NCBI GenBank assembly: GCA_936432065.2
Contig: OW386287.2
Span: 73,031,804-73,095,803 of the forward strand
Reading direction: 5' to 3'
DNA from: Rutpela maculata
Taxonomy: Eukaryota > Arthropoda > Insecta > Coleoptera > Cerambycidae
DNA length: 64,000 nucleotides
The notes beneath the pieces are model-generated. The model was given only the letters and a program-made list of their open reading frames with translations, made no database searches and had not been told where the DNA came from. Position 1 is the first letter of the stretch. Every line of letters starts with the position of its first letter. Shown in pieces: positions 11,241-24,010 of the stretch. The position numbers and the translations under genes are program-made.

Positions 11241-11804
11241 TGCCTTACAACTCGAATTATGTACTATACTTTACCTACGATCATATTTATTTAGTTATTT
11301 AGTAAAATCTGGATTTAGTTTACTAGTCAACAATATTCAACAAATATTATGTCAGTTTTGACAGCGTTTGAAAATTAATTAGGCGCATTTGTTTTTTTAA
11401 ACCCCACGTCAGCGATATAAGCCACCTATAATTGTGTTCCCGTGCGTTTTGTTTACCGTGCGATTTGTTTACAGTGCGTTTTGTTTACAATATGTAAAAT
11501 TCAACTTACATAAATGGCAGGTAGTGCGTTTTTTACTATTTACAGTAGTGATCGTAGGTAATATACTATTACATCATTTTCTTTCAAATTACGTTTAATT
11601 CACTTAAAAAATGTGTAGTTGGAATTAGTCAAAAAAAATTATTTACAATGTAATTACTACTAGATTTTGCTCGGCAATCAAGCAGTAATGTATTATGTAT
11701 CATTATCTTTCATTTCCGCTACCAAATTACCAAATTACAGTTTCTTTATTATATTTTAAGTATGTTCACATGTCATGTGTATATCATTTATATTTCATTA
11801 TTTC

Positions 11805-12325
11805 ATTTAACAGTCAATTGACGATTTGCATGAAAGAAAGTTTGGTAAAAAGTGTCATGGCGCACAGTATAATGGTATCACTGTAATTCACTGCACATGT
11901 TGACCAACTCGTCTAATTTCCAAACTTTGCAACAATTAAATACCTATAATATAATAATCATAACATTGTTTTCATTATCTCTCATGTTAAACCTACTTCC
12001 ACTGAATATAAATCATCTTTATTAGGTTGTTTCGTAGTCTACAATATTTAAAAAATGTCAAATTATGCAATTTGTCAATCACTGCTGCCAACTCTTCTAG
12101 TAAACTGAGAGTTGGAAACAGTGTTTGACAAATTGCATAATTCGACATTTTTTAAATATTGTAGACTACGAAACAACCTAATAAAGACTATTTATGTTCA
12201 ATGGAAGTAGGTTTAACATTAAAGATAATGAAAACGATGTTATGACAGTGAATTACAGTGATACCATTATACTGTGCGCCATGACACTTTTTACTGAACT
12301 TTCTTTCGTGCAAATCGTCAATTAA
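11805..12325. mobile_element. 520-bp palindromic MITE
   Basis: The left arm (TCAATTGACGATTTGCATGA, ATGGCGCACAGTATAATGG, TAGGTTGTTTCGTAGTCTAC) is repeated inverted in the right arm, with a loop of roughly 40 bp near 12090. The left arm contains an extra stretch at about 11885-11940 absent from the right. Confidence 0.75.
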
Positions 12326-12699
12326 TAATACATTGCGTCACATAATCGCGACTGATCGCGCAAAGTGACACAACGGCCAGGTGTTTCGGCGAACGACACA
12401 CAAGCTCATGTGTTTAATTAATTTGTAGATGATCTCTCTGTAGTTTAATCGTAGTGTTGAGATTTGTATCATAAGACTTCACATTTCAATTCTTAAACAA
12501 CTTAAAGAAAGGAGAGTAATATTTCTGGTGAATGAAAGGAAAATATTAAACAAAAACCCTGCTCTAGGTGTCAGTTATATAAAAATGGTTATTTGCCATA
12601 GTAAGGCAAATTATTCGATGGGAATAGAGTTCAGCGTTGGGTCAAGGGGGGTGGAGGGGATGGTGGAGAGGTGAGGGGTTTTGAGGGGGTGGTGTTTTT
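12326..12699. other. Spacer with G-rich tract
   Basis: It holds a GGGGTGGAGGGG-type G-rich segment near 12640-12720 that may be degenerate 3' sequence of the adjacent RT remnant. Nothing else was recognised. Confidence 0.3.
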
Positions 12700-13692
12700 G
12701 AAGAGAGGGTGGGTTTCAGGGGAGGAGGAATTGACAGTCGAGTACTGGGGTGTCTTAGATTGGTAGTCGTTCCTAGATTAATTTATGAGTATGTGGTACC
12801 TTGTCTTGTCTTCTTATATTTGCAACGTTTTGTGTCAGTTGTGAGTTAGTTAGTTTGTAAGTAAAGAATCTTTGTGACGTTTCGTCTATCTAGTCGCGTA
12901 TCATTTGCACCCCCGTAAGCCTATGCAGCTCGGCGATGGTGATGTACCTTGGAGAATTAGTCAATAGACGCAGCAATTTGTTTTGGTTCCTCTGTAGATG
13001 CAGGCACTGCGCGTCGGAAATTAGATTCCACGACCACAGGCATACGTCAACATGGGTCTGAAAATGATTTTATATAAACATAGTTTATTTTCTATGGTAA
13101 GTTTGCTACGTCTATTGACCAATGGGTATAGTTTACTCAGCGCTGCACAGGCTTTGTTTATAACCTTGGTAAATGGGGTGCAAAAGAAAGTCGAGTGTCA
13201 AGTGTCAATCCCAATAATTTGAACCGTTTTTCGTTCAGTAATGTCATGGTTGTCCAGTTTTAGTTTTGTTATGATCCTTATGTTTGTAAATTTTCTGTGG
13301 TTGAGAGAGTGGTTGATTACAACCTTCCACAGTTTGTACTTTCTAGTACTGAAGTAGTTTTTGAGTGGGTATCGTACTTTTTGGGCTGCAGTCTGTCCAT
13401 AAAAACTGTTTGCGTATATTGTCGTATCGTCTGCGTAAAGGAGAAGATTAGTGGTAGGATGTGAAGGAAGAAAATTGGAGAGAGGACGGACCCCGCTGAA
13501 AGTCGATAGGACTCCGAATATGTGTTATTCACCCTGACCATTATTCTCCGGTCCCAAAGGTAATTCTTGATGAGAGCAACCAAATACCGCCCACAAACAT
13601 ATTGCAGCTTCTAGACCAACCCGTTATGCCACACAGTATCGAAGGCGTGTTCAATATCTAGTAGCAAACCGCTACCAAGGCCGATTACCAAC
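12700..13692 (-). pseudogene. Jockey-like non-LTR reverse transcriptase remnant
   Basis: Reading the minus strand, motif A LLLDIEHAFDTVWHNGL is at about 13620-13680. It is followed by VALIKNYLWDRRIMVRVNN (13530-13583), a decayed VLSPIFF segment, a partial ADDT, KACAALSKLYPLVNRRSKL (about 13090-13150), and the C-terminal INLISDAQ/RYITIAELHRLTG-type segment near 12950. Order and motifs match insect Jockey ORF2. Several frameshifts and stops are present, and the 5' half (endonuclease and fingers) is missing. The copy is truncated at about 13690 beside a SINE piece. Confidence 0.7.
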
Positions 13693-13693
13693 G
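13668..13693 (-). mobile_element. Short left piece of 5S-type SINE body, cut by the foldback
   Basis: CCGCTACCAAGGCC plus the following bases match CCGCTACCAGGGCC at about 20835 in 21 of 25 positions. The rest of this SINE copy resumes after the 2-kb foldback, at 15738. It partly overlaps the edge of the RT remnant. Confidence 0.45.
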
Positions 13694-15737
13694 CACAGCG
13701 GGGCAAATAGCTCATTTTTTGGACAAACGATAATTCCCAAGCCCGGAATTAATGAAACTTATTTTTTTTTTTAAACTATTCGTTATAAAATTGCCTTTAA
13801 TTCTATCGAGCCCGAATTTTGAAATTTCAAAGTTAAAGATGGCTAATCCAATATCGCGGACATAAATTTTGAAAGTAAATTAAACTTTTATCAAAAGATT
13901 TTTTAAAATTATAAAAAATTGTTACTAAGGGGTTTTTTTTGGTTTCTAATCTCATTTCTGATCCCCGAATTTTGCGATTCAAAAAACCAAGATAGCGGAT
14001 CCAATATGGGGGCCATAATATTTTTTAAATGAAATGTACATGCACAAACTGTTAAAAATTGTTACTTGGGACTTTTAAGGGTTTCTGATCGAGAATCTGA
14101 AATATAAATTACGTAATATCGTAATCCAAAATGGCGAATCCAATATGGCGGCCATAATATTTTTTAATTGACATGTAAATGCGCAAATTGTTAAAAATTA
14201 TTACTTGGGGGTTTTAGAGATTGCTGGTCATGAATCTGAAGTCCAAATTACATAATATCGAAATCCAAGATGTCGGATCCAATATGGCGCCCATAATATT
14301 TTTTAAAATGAGATGTATATGCGCAAATTGATAAAAATTGTTACTTGGGTCTTTTAAGGGTTTCTGACCATGAATATGAAGTCTAAATTATGTAATATCG
14401 TAATCAAAGATAGCGGATTCGATATGGCGGATCCAATATGGCGGCCATAATATTTTTTTAAATGAAATGTACATACGCAAATTATTAAAAATTGTTATTT
14501 AGGAGTTTTAGGGGCTGCTGATCATGAATCTGAGGTCTAAATTACGTAATATCGAAATCCAAGATGGCGGATCCAATATGGTGTCCGTAAGTTAAAATAG
14601 AATGATAAATCAAGAATTGAATTATTCAGTGATATAAAATTTGTGAAATACGCCTATATGCCCGTTTAAGATTTGACCAACTAGAATTTGTTTACAGCTT
14701 ATAGTATTAATATCACTGCTCGTTTGTGACTTGACTAATTAGGTTATTTTAAAGGTTTTGGTATATGTTATGTTAGCCTTTCTACTCAAGTTTTATTTTC
14801 TACATTAAGTAATAATAGGTTTATAGCCTACCTGCTCCTTTATAATTTGACTCATGAGGTTACATTAGGTTTAAGGATGTCAATGTTTTTGATTGGTTAT
14901 CTCATTTTTTTATAAGATGGCATATTCGAATCTGCCATCTTAGAGTTCGAAATTACGAATGCGTAGTCGGCAATCGCAAAAACCTGCAAGTAACAATTTT
15001 TTACTATTTTCGCATGTACTTCATAATTTTTAAAAAATTTATGACAGCCATATTGAATTTAATTTTCTGGTTTGCAAAATATCGAAATTTTAATATCCGA
15101 AACGAGATTAGCAAACTGCGAAACCCCAGAGAAACAAATTTTAACAGTTTCCTTCTTGATTTGTCATTCTTTTTTAACTTACGGACACCATATCGGATCC
15201 GCCATCTTGGATTTCGATATTACGTAATTTGGACTTCAGATTCATGATCAGCAATCTCTAAAACCCTTAAGTAACAATTTGCGCATTTACATGTCAATTG
15301 AAAAACTATTATGGCTGCCATATTGGATTCGCCATTTTGGAATACGATATTACGTAATTTAGATTTCAGATTCTCGATCAGAAACCCTTAAAAGTCCTAA
15401 GTAACAATTTTTAACAGTTTGTGCAATATTATGGCCGCCATATTGGATCCGCTATCTTGAAATGCTATCAGAAATGAGATTAGAAACTAAAAAAACCCCG
15501 AAGTAACAATTTTTTATAATTTTAAACAATTTTTTGATAAAACTTTAATTTACTTTCAAAATTTATGTCGGCGATATTGGATTAGCCATCTTTAATTTTG
15601 AAATTTCAAAATTCGGGCTCGATAGAATTAAAGGCAATTTTATAACTAATAGTTTAAGAAAAAACAAATTAAGTTTCATTAATTCCGGGCTTGGGAATTA
15701 TCGTTTGTCCAAAAAATGAGCTATTTGCCCCACTGTG
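13694..15737. mobile_element. 2.04-kb foldback element with CACAG ends and internal satellite-like repeats
   Basis: The left terminus CACAGCGGGGCAAATAGCTC and right terminus GAGCTATTTGCCCCACTGTG are complementary. The next bases (TTTTTTGGACAAACGATAAT) and most of the arms (13694-14600, 14880-15737) also pair. The flanks CAACG and CGACG may be a 5-bp target duplication, and the flanking DNA rejoins into SINE body sequence. The arms contain tandem GGCGGATCCAATATGGCGGC units. No coding frame was found. Confidence 0.8.
13980..14600 (+). repeat. Tandem repeat, about 5 units of about 145 bp
   Basis: Each unit contains AAGATGGCGGATCCAATATG, CGGCCATAATATTTTTT, AAATTGTTAAAAATTGTTAC and the TGAATCTGAAGTC segment. 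Units start near 13985, 14113, 14262, 14404 and 14548. Inverted, fewer units occur in the other arm (15190-15470). Related motifs occur in the foldbacks at 7.7 and 28.1 kb. Confidence 0.75.
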
Positions 15738-15927
15738 CGACGCCAAGAGATGAGCTACCCGCAACCTGAAAATTTTGCCGAAACTCTTCTCTGTCGAAGA
15801 GTAGGGATTTTTTACTTACCTAACATTTAATAGGCAAGCTTTACATTCCATTCGGAGAATGGTATATCCACCATGCAATCCTCGCTATACATTGCATAAC
15901 TTTTACATATACGCTGATATACAAGCT
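15738..15927 (-). mobile_element. SINE body copy (headless)
   Basis: It is about 190 bp similar to 20850-21050: CGACGCCA(A/G)GAGA, GAGCTACCC, AATTTTGCCGAA, AAGAGTAGGGAT, ATGGTATATCCAC and CGCTGATATACAAGC. It lacks the 5S-like head found at 21.1 kb and continues the piece at 13668-13693. Confidence 0.6.
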
Positions 15928-18589
<2,662 letters not shown>

Positions 18590-18880
18590 CAAACTTCCAT
18601 AAGTAATGACTACTGGAACTATGTACAAATATGTGACGAATTTAAATTAATACAAGAACATTACAAATTACTGAAAGGTGAACTTTACAAGACAGAGGCA
18701 TGTAAAAAAGAGTATTCAAACTCCTTCCCTTTATTAGATAATCTTGAACAAAAAATTCTAGATCAAATTCAACGATTAAATCCAAATTTTAATAGACCTA
18801 AACTTGGAATAATAAATGGCCTAGAATCTATTATTAAAGCCATCACTGGAAACCTAGATCAAAACGATGCTGAAAGATAT
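18590..18880 (+). pseudogene. Env-like fragment of an insect errantivirus/gypsy retroelement
   Basis: One open frame reads a helical, Leu/Lys-rich segment followed by KLGIINGLESIIKAITGNLD. This matches the RGLIxGLGSxxKxxTGNLD region next to the furin site/fusion peptide in gypsy-type Env (baculovirus F-like) proteins. The basic cleavage motif is not evident here. The fragment joins directly to an ACTTCC-family repeat at 18881 and so lacks its C-terminal part. No gag, pol or LTR was found nearby. It is an old, non-functional relic; the assignment rests on this one motif. Confidence 0.5.
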
Positions 18881-19530
18881 GATCTTGTTCCGTCGAAGGG
18901 TTGGGGGGTAAATTGAGGTAAATTTGGGGTAAAGAGGTAAATCAAGCAGGTTTTTATTTCCACATCCAGTGGAAGTATAGTAACGACAAAAAAAATTTCT
19001 GCCGGTCTGTCTGTAACTTCTTTTGTGCGCACGATTACTCTGAAACCGTTTAAGATATTGACATGAAATTTGGTACACGTGTGTACTTTAACGGGATCTG
19101 GAACTAGATTATATTTTCGTCTTATTCTATCTAAGGGTTGGGAGGTAAATTGGAGGTAAATAGGTAAATCAAGCAAATAAGAGTCCATAAAACTGTTATT
19201 TAGTAGTTAAGGTCCCAAAAATTTTTTTGGCATTAGCCACCCCATTATTAAAGGGGATGAAAAAAATTGTCATTTAGTGGATGTACAAGAACCAAAAACC
19301 TCAAAATATTTTTTTTCATCCACCCCCCACTACCACTCCCCTATCACCACCCCCACCCCACTACCGATGTGGGATATCGTTTTATGAGCTTTTGGGGTGG
19401 GCGATTTCAAATATTATATTATTAAAGTTTCATAAACAATTATTTCCACATACAAAATTTCTTCGTTGTGAGAGACTTGAATAGAAAATTTTGATGTGGA
19501 AGTAGTGATTCCTTGGGCAGCGGTTTTTAA
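18881..19530 (+). mobile_element. ACTTCC-family element (fragment plus near-complete copy)
   Basis: A 70-bp fragment (GATCTTGTTCCGTCGAAGGG) is followed at 18955 by TTCCACATCCAGTGGAAGTA and the standard family order. The copy ends in GATGTGGAAGTAGTGATTCC and GGGCAGCGGTTTTT at 19530. It is shorter than the 10.4-kb copy because of internal deletions. Confidence 0.65.
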
Positions 19531-19907
19531 AATGTGTATATATGTTGGTCAAAGAATTTGCTTCCTTGTTATGAATTGAATTTTTTTATGTTATTCAATG
19601 ACAAATATTTTAATCAGAATATGGTCGTATTGTTTATTTTGCAATAAAGATATTATCTCTCGAGCATATAATAAATATTATGATCAAAATAAATACAAAA
19701 CATTTTTACGTTTATTTACCACAAATTTAGATAGGGGACAGCGCAAACACATAAGAGTGGATATATGGTTATAACTAAATATCATCCTCAGAGTCCCTTT
19801 GACAACACCGTATGTCCAACATTGTTAATAATCCATAAGTATACTTTTACAAATGGTTCCAAGTCATATCATTTCATTACAATAAGTATGATAATCTATA
19901 TTTTTAC
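19531..19907. other. Spacer, nothing recognised
   Basis: AT-rich sequence without a gene or repeat boundary. Confidence 0.35.
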
Positions 19908-20222
19908 TAGAGATGGGTGAAGAAAACTTTCCATTTGAAAGTTTCCGAGACGAAATTTTTATAAAAATATTGAATATTTGAATATTTGAATATTTGAATA
20001 TTTGAATATTTGAATATTGGAATATTTGAATATTTGAATATTTGAATATTTGAATATTTGAATATTTGAAAGCTTCCAAAATTCCGGGAAAGTTTTCTTG
20101 GGAAACTTTCGGAATATTCAAATATCTTATTGGAAACTTTAATTTTTATCAAAACTTCGTTCCGGAAACTACCTAAAATTTACTGGAAATTTTCATTGCA
20201 GCGTTTCCTTCACTCATCTCTG
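19908..20222. mobile_element. Non-autonomous hAT-like MITE with octamer array
   Basis: Terminal inverted repeats are TAGAGATGGGTGAAGAAAAC and the complement of GTTTCCTTCACTCATCTCTG. The flanks ATTTTTAC (19900-19907) and CTTTTTAC (20223-20230) are an 8-bp target duplication with one mismatch, typical of hAT. Internally a GAATATTT octamer is repeated about 12 times (19973-20068). Confidence 0.75.
19973..20068 (+). repeat. (GAATATTT)n octamer array
   Basis: About 12 nearly perfect tandem copies with a single T-to-G change near 20018. It lies inside the hAT-like MITE. Confidence 0.9.
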
Positions 20223-20796
20223 CTTTTTACATAACTGCACTATGCAAAGGGAGGTGTTTCACAGTTCATGTATGTACAGGGTGTACATACGAACTGTACG
20301 TACATCTAAGAAGAATAGAATAGAATATATTTTATTAACCATAAATCGTTGTTACAAGAACAATATCGGTTTTGTCACAGTACCTAACTGTAAAATATAG
20401 TAAAAATATACATATAAAAAAGATGTATAAAACAAAGCAAAAGTTGTACAAATGTGTAAAAAACAAACAAAACAAAAAATAAACAAACAATAAACAATAT
20501 GTGCATACAGAGTTGATTTACAGTAAATTTCACTTACAGTAAATTAAACTAAAAAAAATTGTACATTTTTCTTCACCAGTCAAGAAACTCAGTCATGTTG
20601 TACAAGCAATGCTCAGTAAAAAATATCCTAAGTTTATTTCTAAATAGCCTAAAAGAATTCACTGATTTTATTTCCAATGGAAATTTTAATAAATATGTAA
20701 CTACTAGCGCAACACGGAGATTTCTTGTATTTGCTAAGATTAAAACTTCTAACTTCTTGGGCACTTCTAGCCGGGTAGTTATGAATGTTATTATTA

Positions 20797-21182
20797 TTAT
20801 TATTATTTTTTAACTATTTAACGTCGGCCTATTTCCGCTACCAGGGCCTATCACCGACGCCAGGAGACGAGCTACCCCCAACCCGGAAATTTTGCCGAAC
20901 CTCTTCCCTTAAGAAGAGTAGGGATCTTTTACTTGCCTAACATTTATAGACAAGGGACCGCCTGCTTTACATCCCCCTCCGAAGGATGGTATATCCACTA
21001 CGTAATCCTCGTCTGAAATTACGTAACTTCCGCGTATACACTGATATACAAGCCGTTAGAAGGTGGGACGAGAACGCTGTATTTCCCAAGATGGGACCCC
21101 ATCCAAGTACTAACCGCGCTCGACGTTGCTTCAACGAAATATCGACTGATATTCACATTGAAGTCGCCTCTACGCTCACCCC
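20797..21182 (-). mobile_element. SINE with 5S rRNA-derived head (SINE3-like)
   Basis: On the minus strand, a 5S-like head (about 21145-21075) is followed by a body of about 230 bp and a (TAA)n tail. The flanks carry the same 13 bases, AATGTTATTATTA, at 20784-20796 and 21183-21195, a target-site duplication overlapping the tail. Removing the SINE plus one duplication restores a continuous C-terminal RT reading frame in the host element, which supports the boundaries. A headless body copy lies at 13.67/15.74 kb. Confidence 0.75.
21075..21145 (-). pseudogene. 5S rRNA 3'-half-like sequence (SINE head)
   Basis: The minus strand reads GAAGCAACGTCGAGCGCGG, then GGTTAGTACTTGGATGGG, then CTTGGGAAATAC. 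These correspond to the A-box and C-box halves of the internal RNA polymerase III promoter and the 3' half of animal 5S rRNA. The 5' half of 5S is absent or diverged, so it is not a functional 5S gene. Confidence 0.7.
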
Positions 21183-21238
21183 AATGTTATTATTAGTATT
21201 CAATTTATGCAAGTTTTTGTATATAAAGCAAGAAATTT

Positions 21239-21241
<3 letters not shown>

Positions 21242-21315
<74 letters not shown>

Positions 21316-21329
21316 TTTTTTTTTTTTTT
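21242..21329 (+). repeat. (TA)n plus poly-T tract
   Basis: About 70 bp of TA dinucleotides with one TATG interruption, then about 15 T. It sits inside the broken non-LTR element. Confidence 0.9.
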
Positions 21330-22680
21330 GTTCTAAAGGTATTTCGACACGATTCTCTTTAGTTCAAATTAAACAATATGCGAATAATTAATTCTTTTTA
21401 GCATTATAAAAACTCTGTTTGCCGCAACTGATTGTCGCCATATTATGATGTTATAGCTAATTACTGAATATGCTAAAGAATAATAGCATGTTATTAATCC
21501 ATCAATATCTAGTTCTTTTTTTAAATTTAAAATGGCGAACGTTGATTTCTCCAACTGTGAACAGAGCCTATCTACTCGAAGAATAAAATTCAAAGTTGAA
21601 TCTATAACAGAGCCTAAAAACGTCGCTTTCTTACTTGTGTCAACATAATCTACTTTGGGAATATCGTTTATAGTTGTGATGTTTGTGAAATACAAAAATA
21701 CGTTTTTTTTCATATAAATAATTAAGGAGTTTTTATAACACCATTCTTCAAATTGTTTAATGACTATTATTGTTACAATTTCTAGCCCAGTTACAGTATC
21801 ACTGTGAATTATGACAGATGTGTCGTCAGCATACATAAAAACATCTTTATCTGTTATGTAATGTGGCAAGTCATTAAGGAAAATAAGAAACAACAGTTGA
21901 CCTATAATAGAACCTTGAGCGACACCAATTTCCATATCAACAATATTATATGTTTCCAAGTTCATTGAAACTAAAATTTGTCTATTTTCTAGATATGATA
22001 CTACCGATTTTAGAATATTGCCACATATTCCCATTGCTTGTAATTTAGTTTCTAGAAATTTCACATTAACAGAATCAAAGGCCGCAGTTAAATAAAAAAA
22101 AGACTAGTTACTTTTTTACCTTTGTCGAGATAGTCATAGATTTTTTGAACAAATTCAAGAGTTGCCGTTTCTGTAGATTGATTAGCTCTGTAACCAAATT
22201 GACTGCTAGTAAATATATTGTTAGATTCTAAGTAAGAGTATAATCTATTAGCAACTGCTTTCTCAGATATTTTAGATAAATAACTTAGTAGGGTATAGGT
22301 CTATGATTTTGAATCAATTGCGGATCATCTTTTTTGTACAGCATATCCGGGAACTGTTCAAGATTTATTGATAAATTGATAAGATATGCAAGGGAATCAG
22401 CTAGACCATACTTACAAAACTTTAAAAGTCTTATAGGTATCTCGTCATCACCTGTTGAATTTTTGTTTTTCATATTTTCTATGATAGAGATGATTTCGTC
22501 TCCTGTTACAGGTTCAAAAGAAACAGTGGTATTCATTGTTTCGACCGTTGTGCAGTTATTCGACAATTTATTTACAAAATGGTTATTCAGTTTTTCTTTA
22601 ATAGAAGAAGAAAAATAGTTAGCAAATAACTCACATATTTTTTTTCATCATTTACAATTTCATTATTTACTTTTATACTA

Positions 22681-22963
22681 AGAGTGACCTATTGCCTATT
22701 CACGAACGGCTATAAAATTTGTCTGTAGCGCTTAATTACTGATATACGGGGTGATAAACTATTTATGGCCAACATTTCTTTTGGACAGAATTTCCATACC
22801 ATTTATTAGAATTTGTTTAAATTTTATACAATGTGTATACTTATCACGGTTAATATGCTACCATTATATACATTTAAAAATTGCAGGCTCGGACGTTTTA
22901 ATTTGATTTTTCTTGTTTCTATAAAAAAGATCACAGTATATATATTTTTTTCAATATTCATTG
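22681..22963. other. Spacer, nothing recognised
   Basis: AT-rich sequence between the non-LTR remnant and a hAT MITE. Confidence 0.3.
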
Positions 22964-23484
22964 TAGGGCTCGACCGATGGATCGGCATCGGCATCGACAT
23001 CGGCATCGACATCGGCGCCGATGGTACAAAATTTCACCCATCGGCATCGGCATCGGCCATCTGCAAAATATAAGGCCGATGGTGCCGATGGATTTTCTTA
23101 TGGGTTGCATACTTAAAGTCTGTGTTGGGAATGAAATGTTTATTGTTTAGATTTGTGAATGAAGTGTGCGTTAAGGAGTCTATAGACGATCCAACCAACC
23201 AACCTACCTTCTCGGTACATTTTGAAGATTGCCATGCGCTGGTCTGCTCGAGCCAATATTGTCAGTACGCTTTGAAGACGCTAGAATTCCATTTTTCATA
23301 ATGAATACCTTTGTTTTTATCCAATAAATATTAATTTTTATTGTTGAACATGTTGATTGATGTCTATTGTCTAAGTTCAAAATTCAAACATCGGCCATTG
23401 GCATTGGCCGATGCTCAAGTAAAAACTTCGGCATCTGCATCGGCATCGGCCCATCGGCAAAATTCTGCCATCGATCGAGCTCCA
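22964..23484. mobile_element. Non-autonomous hAT-like MITE with CATCGG repeats
   Basis: The ends are TAGGGCTCGACCGATGG and the complement of CCATCGATCGAGCTCCA. The flanks ATTCATTG (22956-22963) and ATTCAGTG (23485-23492) are an 8-bp duplication with one mismatch. Both subterminal regions carry many GGCATC/GATGCC hexamers in opposite orientation, which could act as transposase-binding repeats (inference). No transposase frame was found. Confidence 0.75.
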
Positions 23485-23745
23485 ATTCAGTGGGAAATTA
23501 TAAAAGTTCGTACATTAGTGAACGAAAGTATGTAAATATATTTTTGTTGACCTTTGTTTACATGGCCAATAAATGTTCTAAGTAATGCAGGTTGTCTAAT
23601 TTTGCCTCAGTAATGAAAAATGCGCAAGTAACTGGTCTCTACTATTTATGGGGACACTATAAATTGTAATTTTTAGATGCACTCGTAAAAATAATCTATG
23701 GGACTGAAATCTGGCGACCTAACCCGGTCAAGCATGAGCTCCCCC

Positions 23746-24002
23746 AGTGGTGCAGCCAGAAAATTCATCTGGGGGGGGGCAATAGAACCGGCCTCTCCAG
23801 AGGATGAGGAAAACTTTTCAGAAAATTGTTGTAAACGGATGTGTATAGATTCCTCTACTAGATAATATTGGCATTAATTACAAAATATTTATATTTTGAA
23901 TACTGCTTTGTACTGATAGAGATTATGCGTCTTTATTTTTGGTTCATGGAGGACGGCTTGGGGGGGTCCGGGTCCCATGGCTCCCCCTCTGGCTGCGCCC
24001 TT
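23746..24002. mobile_element. Non-autonomous hAT-like MITE, 257 bp
   Basis: The terminal repeats AGTGGTGCAGCCAG and the complement of CTGGCTGCGCCCTT are flanked by identical 8-bp duplications GCTCCCCC (23738-23745 and 24003-24010). G-rich (GGGGGGG) and C-rich subterminal tracts are typical of one hAT MITE class. Confidence 0.8.
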
Positions 24003-24010
24003 GCTCCCCC

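Larger units (their letters stand above)
10187..11563. mobile_element. Foldback element with two nested insertions
   Basis: The left arm (10187-10374) starts TTACCTACGATCACTACTGT and is matched by the right arm (about 11376-11563) ending ACAGTAGTGATCGTAGGTAA. Both arms contain three GTTTACAGTGCGTTTT-type units and GGCTTATATCGCTGACG. Between the arms lie an ACTTCC-family copy (10375-11045) and a 195-bp hairpin MITE (11046-11240). Confidence 0.75.
20306..22680 (-). pseudogene. Non-LTR retrotransposon ORF2 remnant with 3' UTR, split by a SINE and a microsatellite
   Basis: Read on the minus strand, 22566-22285 gives an N-terminal RT segment (ENMKNKNSTGDDEIPIRLLK). The segment at 22250-22095 gives SSQFGYRANQSTETATLEF. 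A frameshift precedes motif A TAAFDSVN. 22064-21369 gives VAQGSI and the catalytic FMYADDTSV. A C-terminal part (YKNLHKLNTNNN) resumes at about 21230, is cut by the SINE, and continues to LEIKSVNSFRLFRNKL and EFLDW with a stop near 20573. A 3' UTR follows with a (TTCTA)n tail at about 20308-20325. RT motif order is intact, but there are at least two frameshifts, and a TA/poly-T block replaces part of the thumb region. Confidence 0.7.

Noticed and set aside
19973..20068. CRISPR-like array
   Set aside because: It is a pure tandem octamer without spacers, in a eukaryotic MITE.
21060..21145. Functional 5S rRNA gene
   Set aside because: Only the 3' half is recognisable and it is embedded in a SINE with a target duplication.
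23341..23585. Ala/Ser-rich and Gly/Ile-rich frames
   Set aside because: These are readings of GGCATC repeats inside a hAT MITE.
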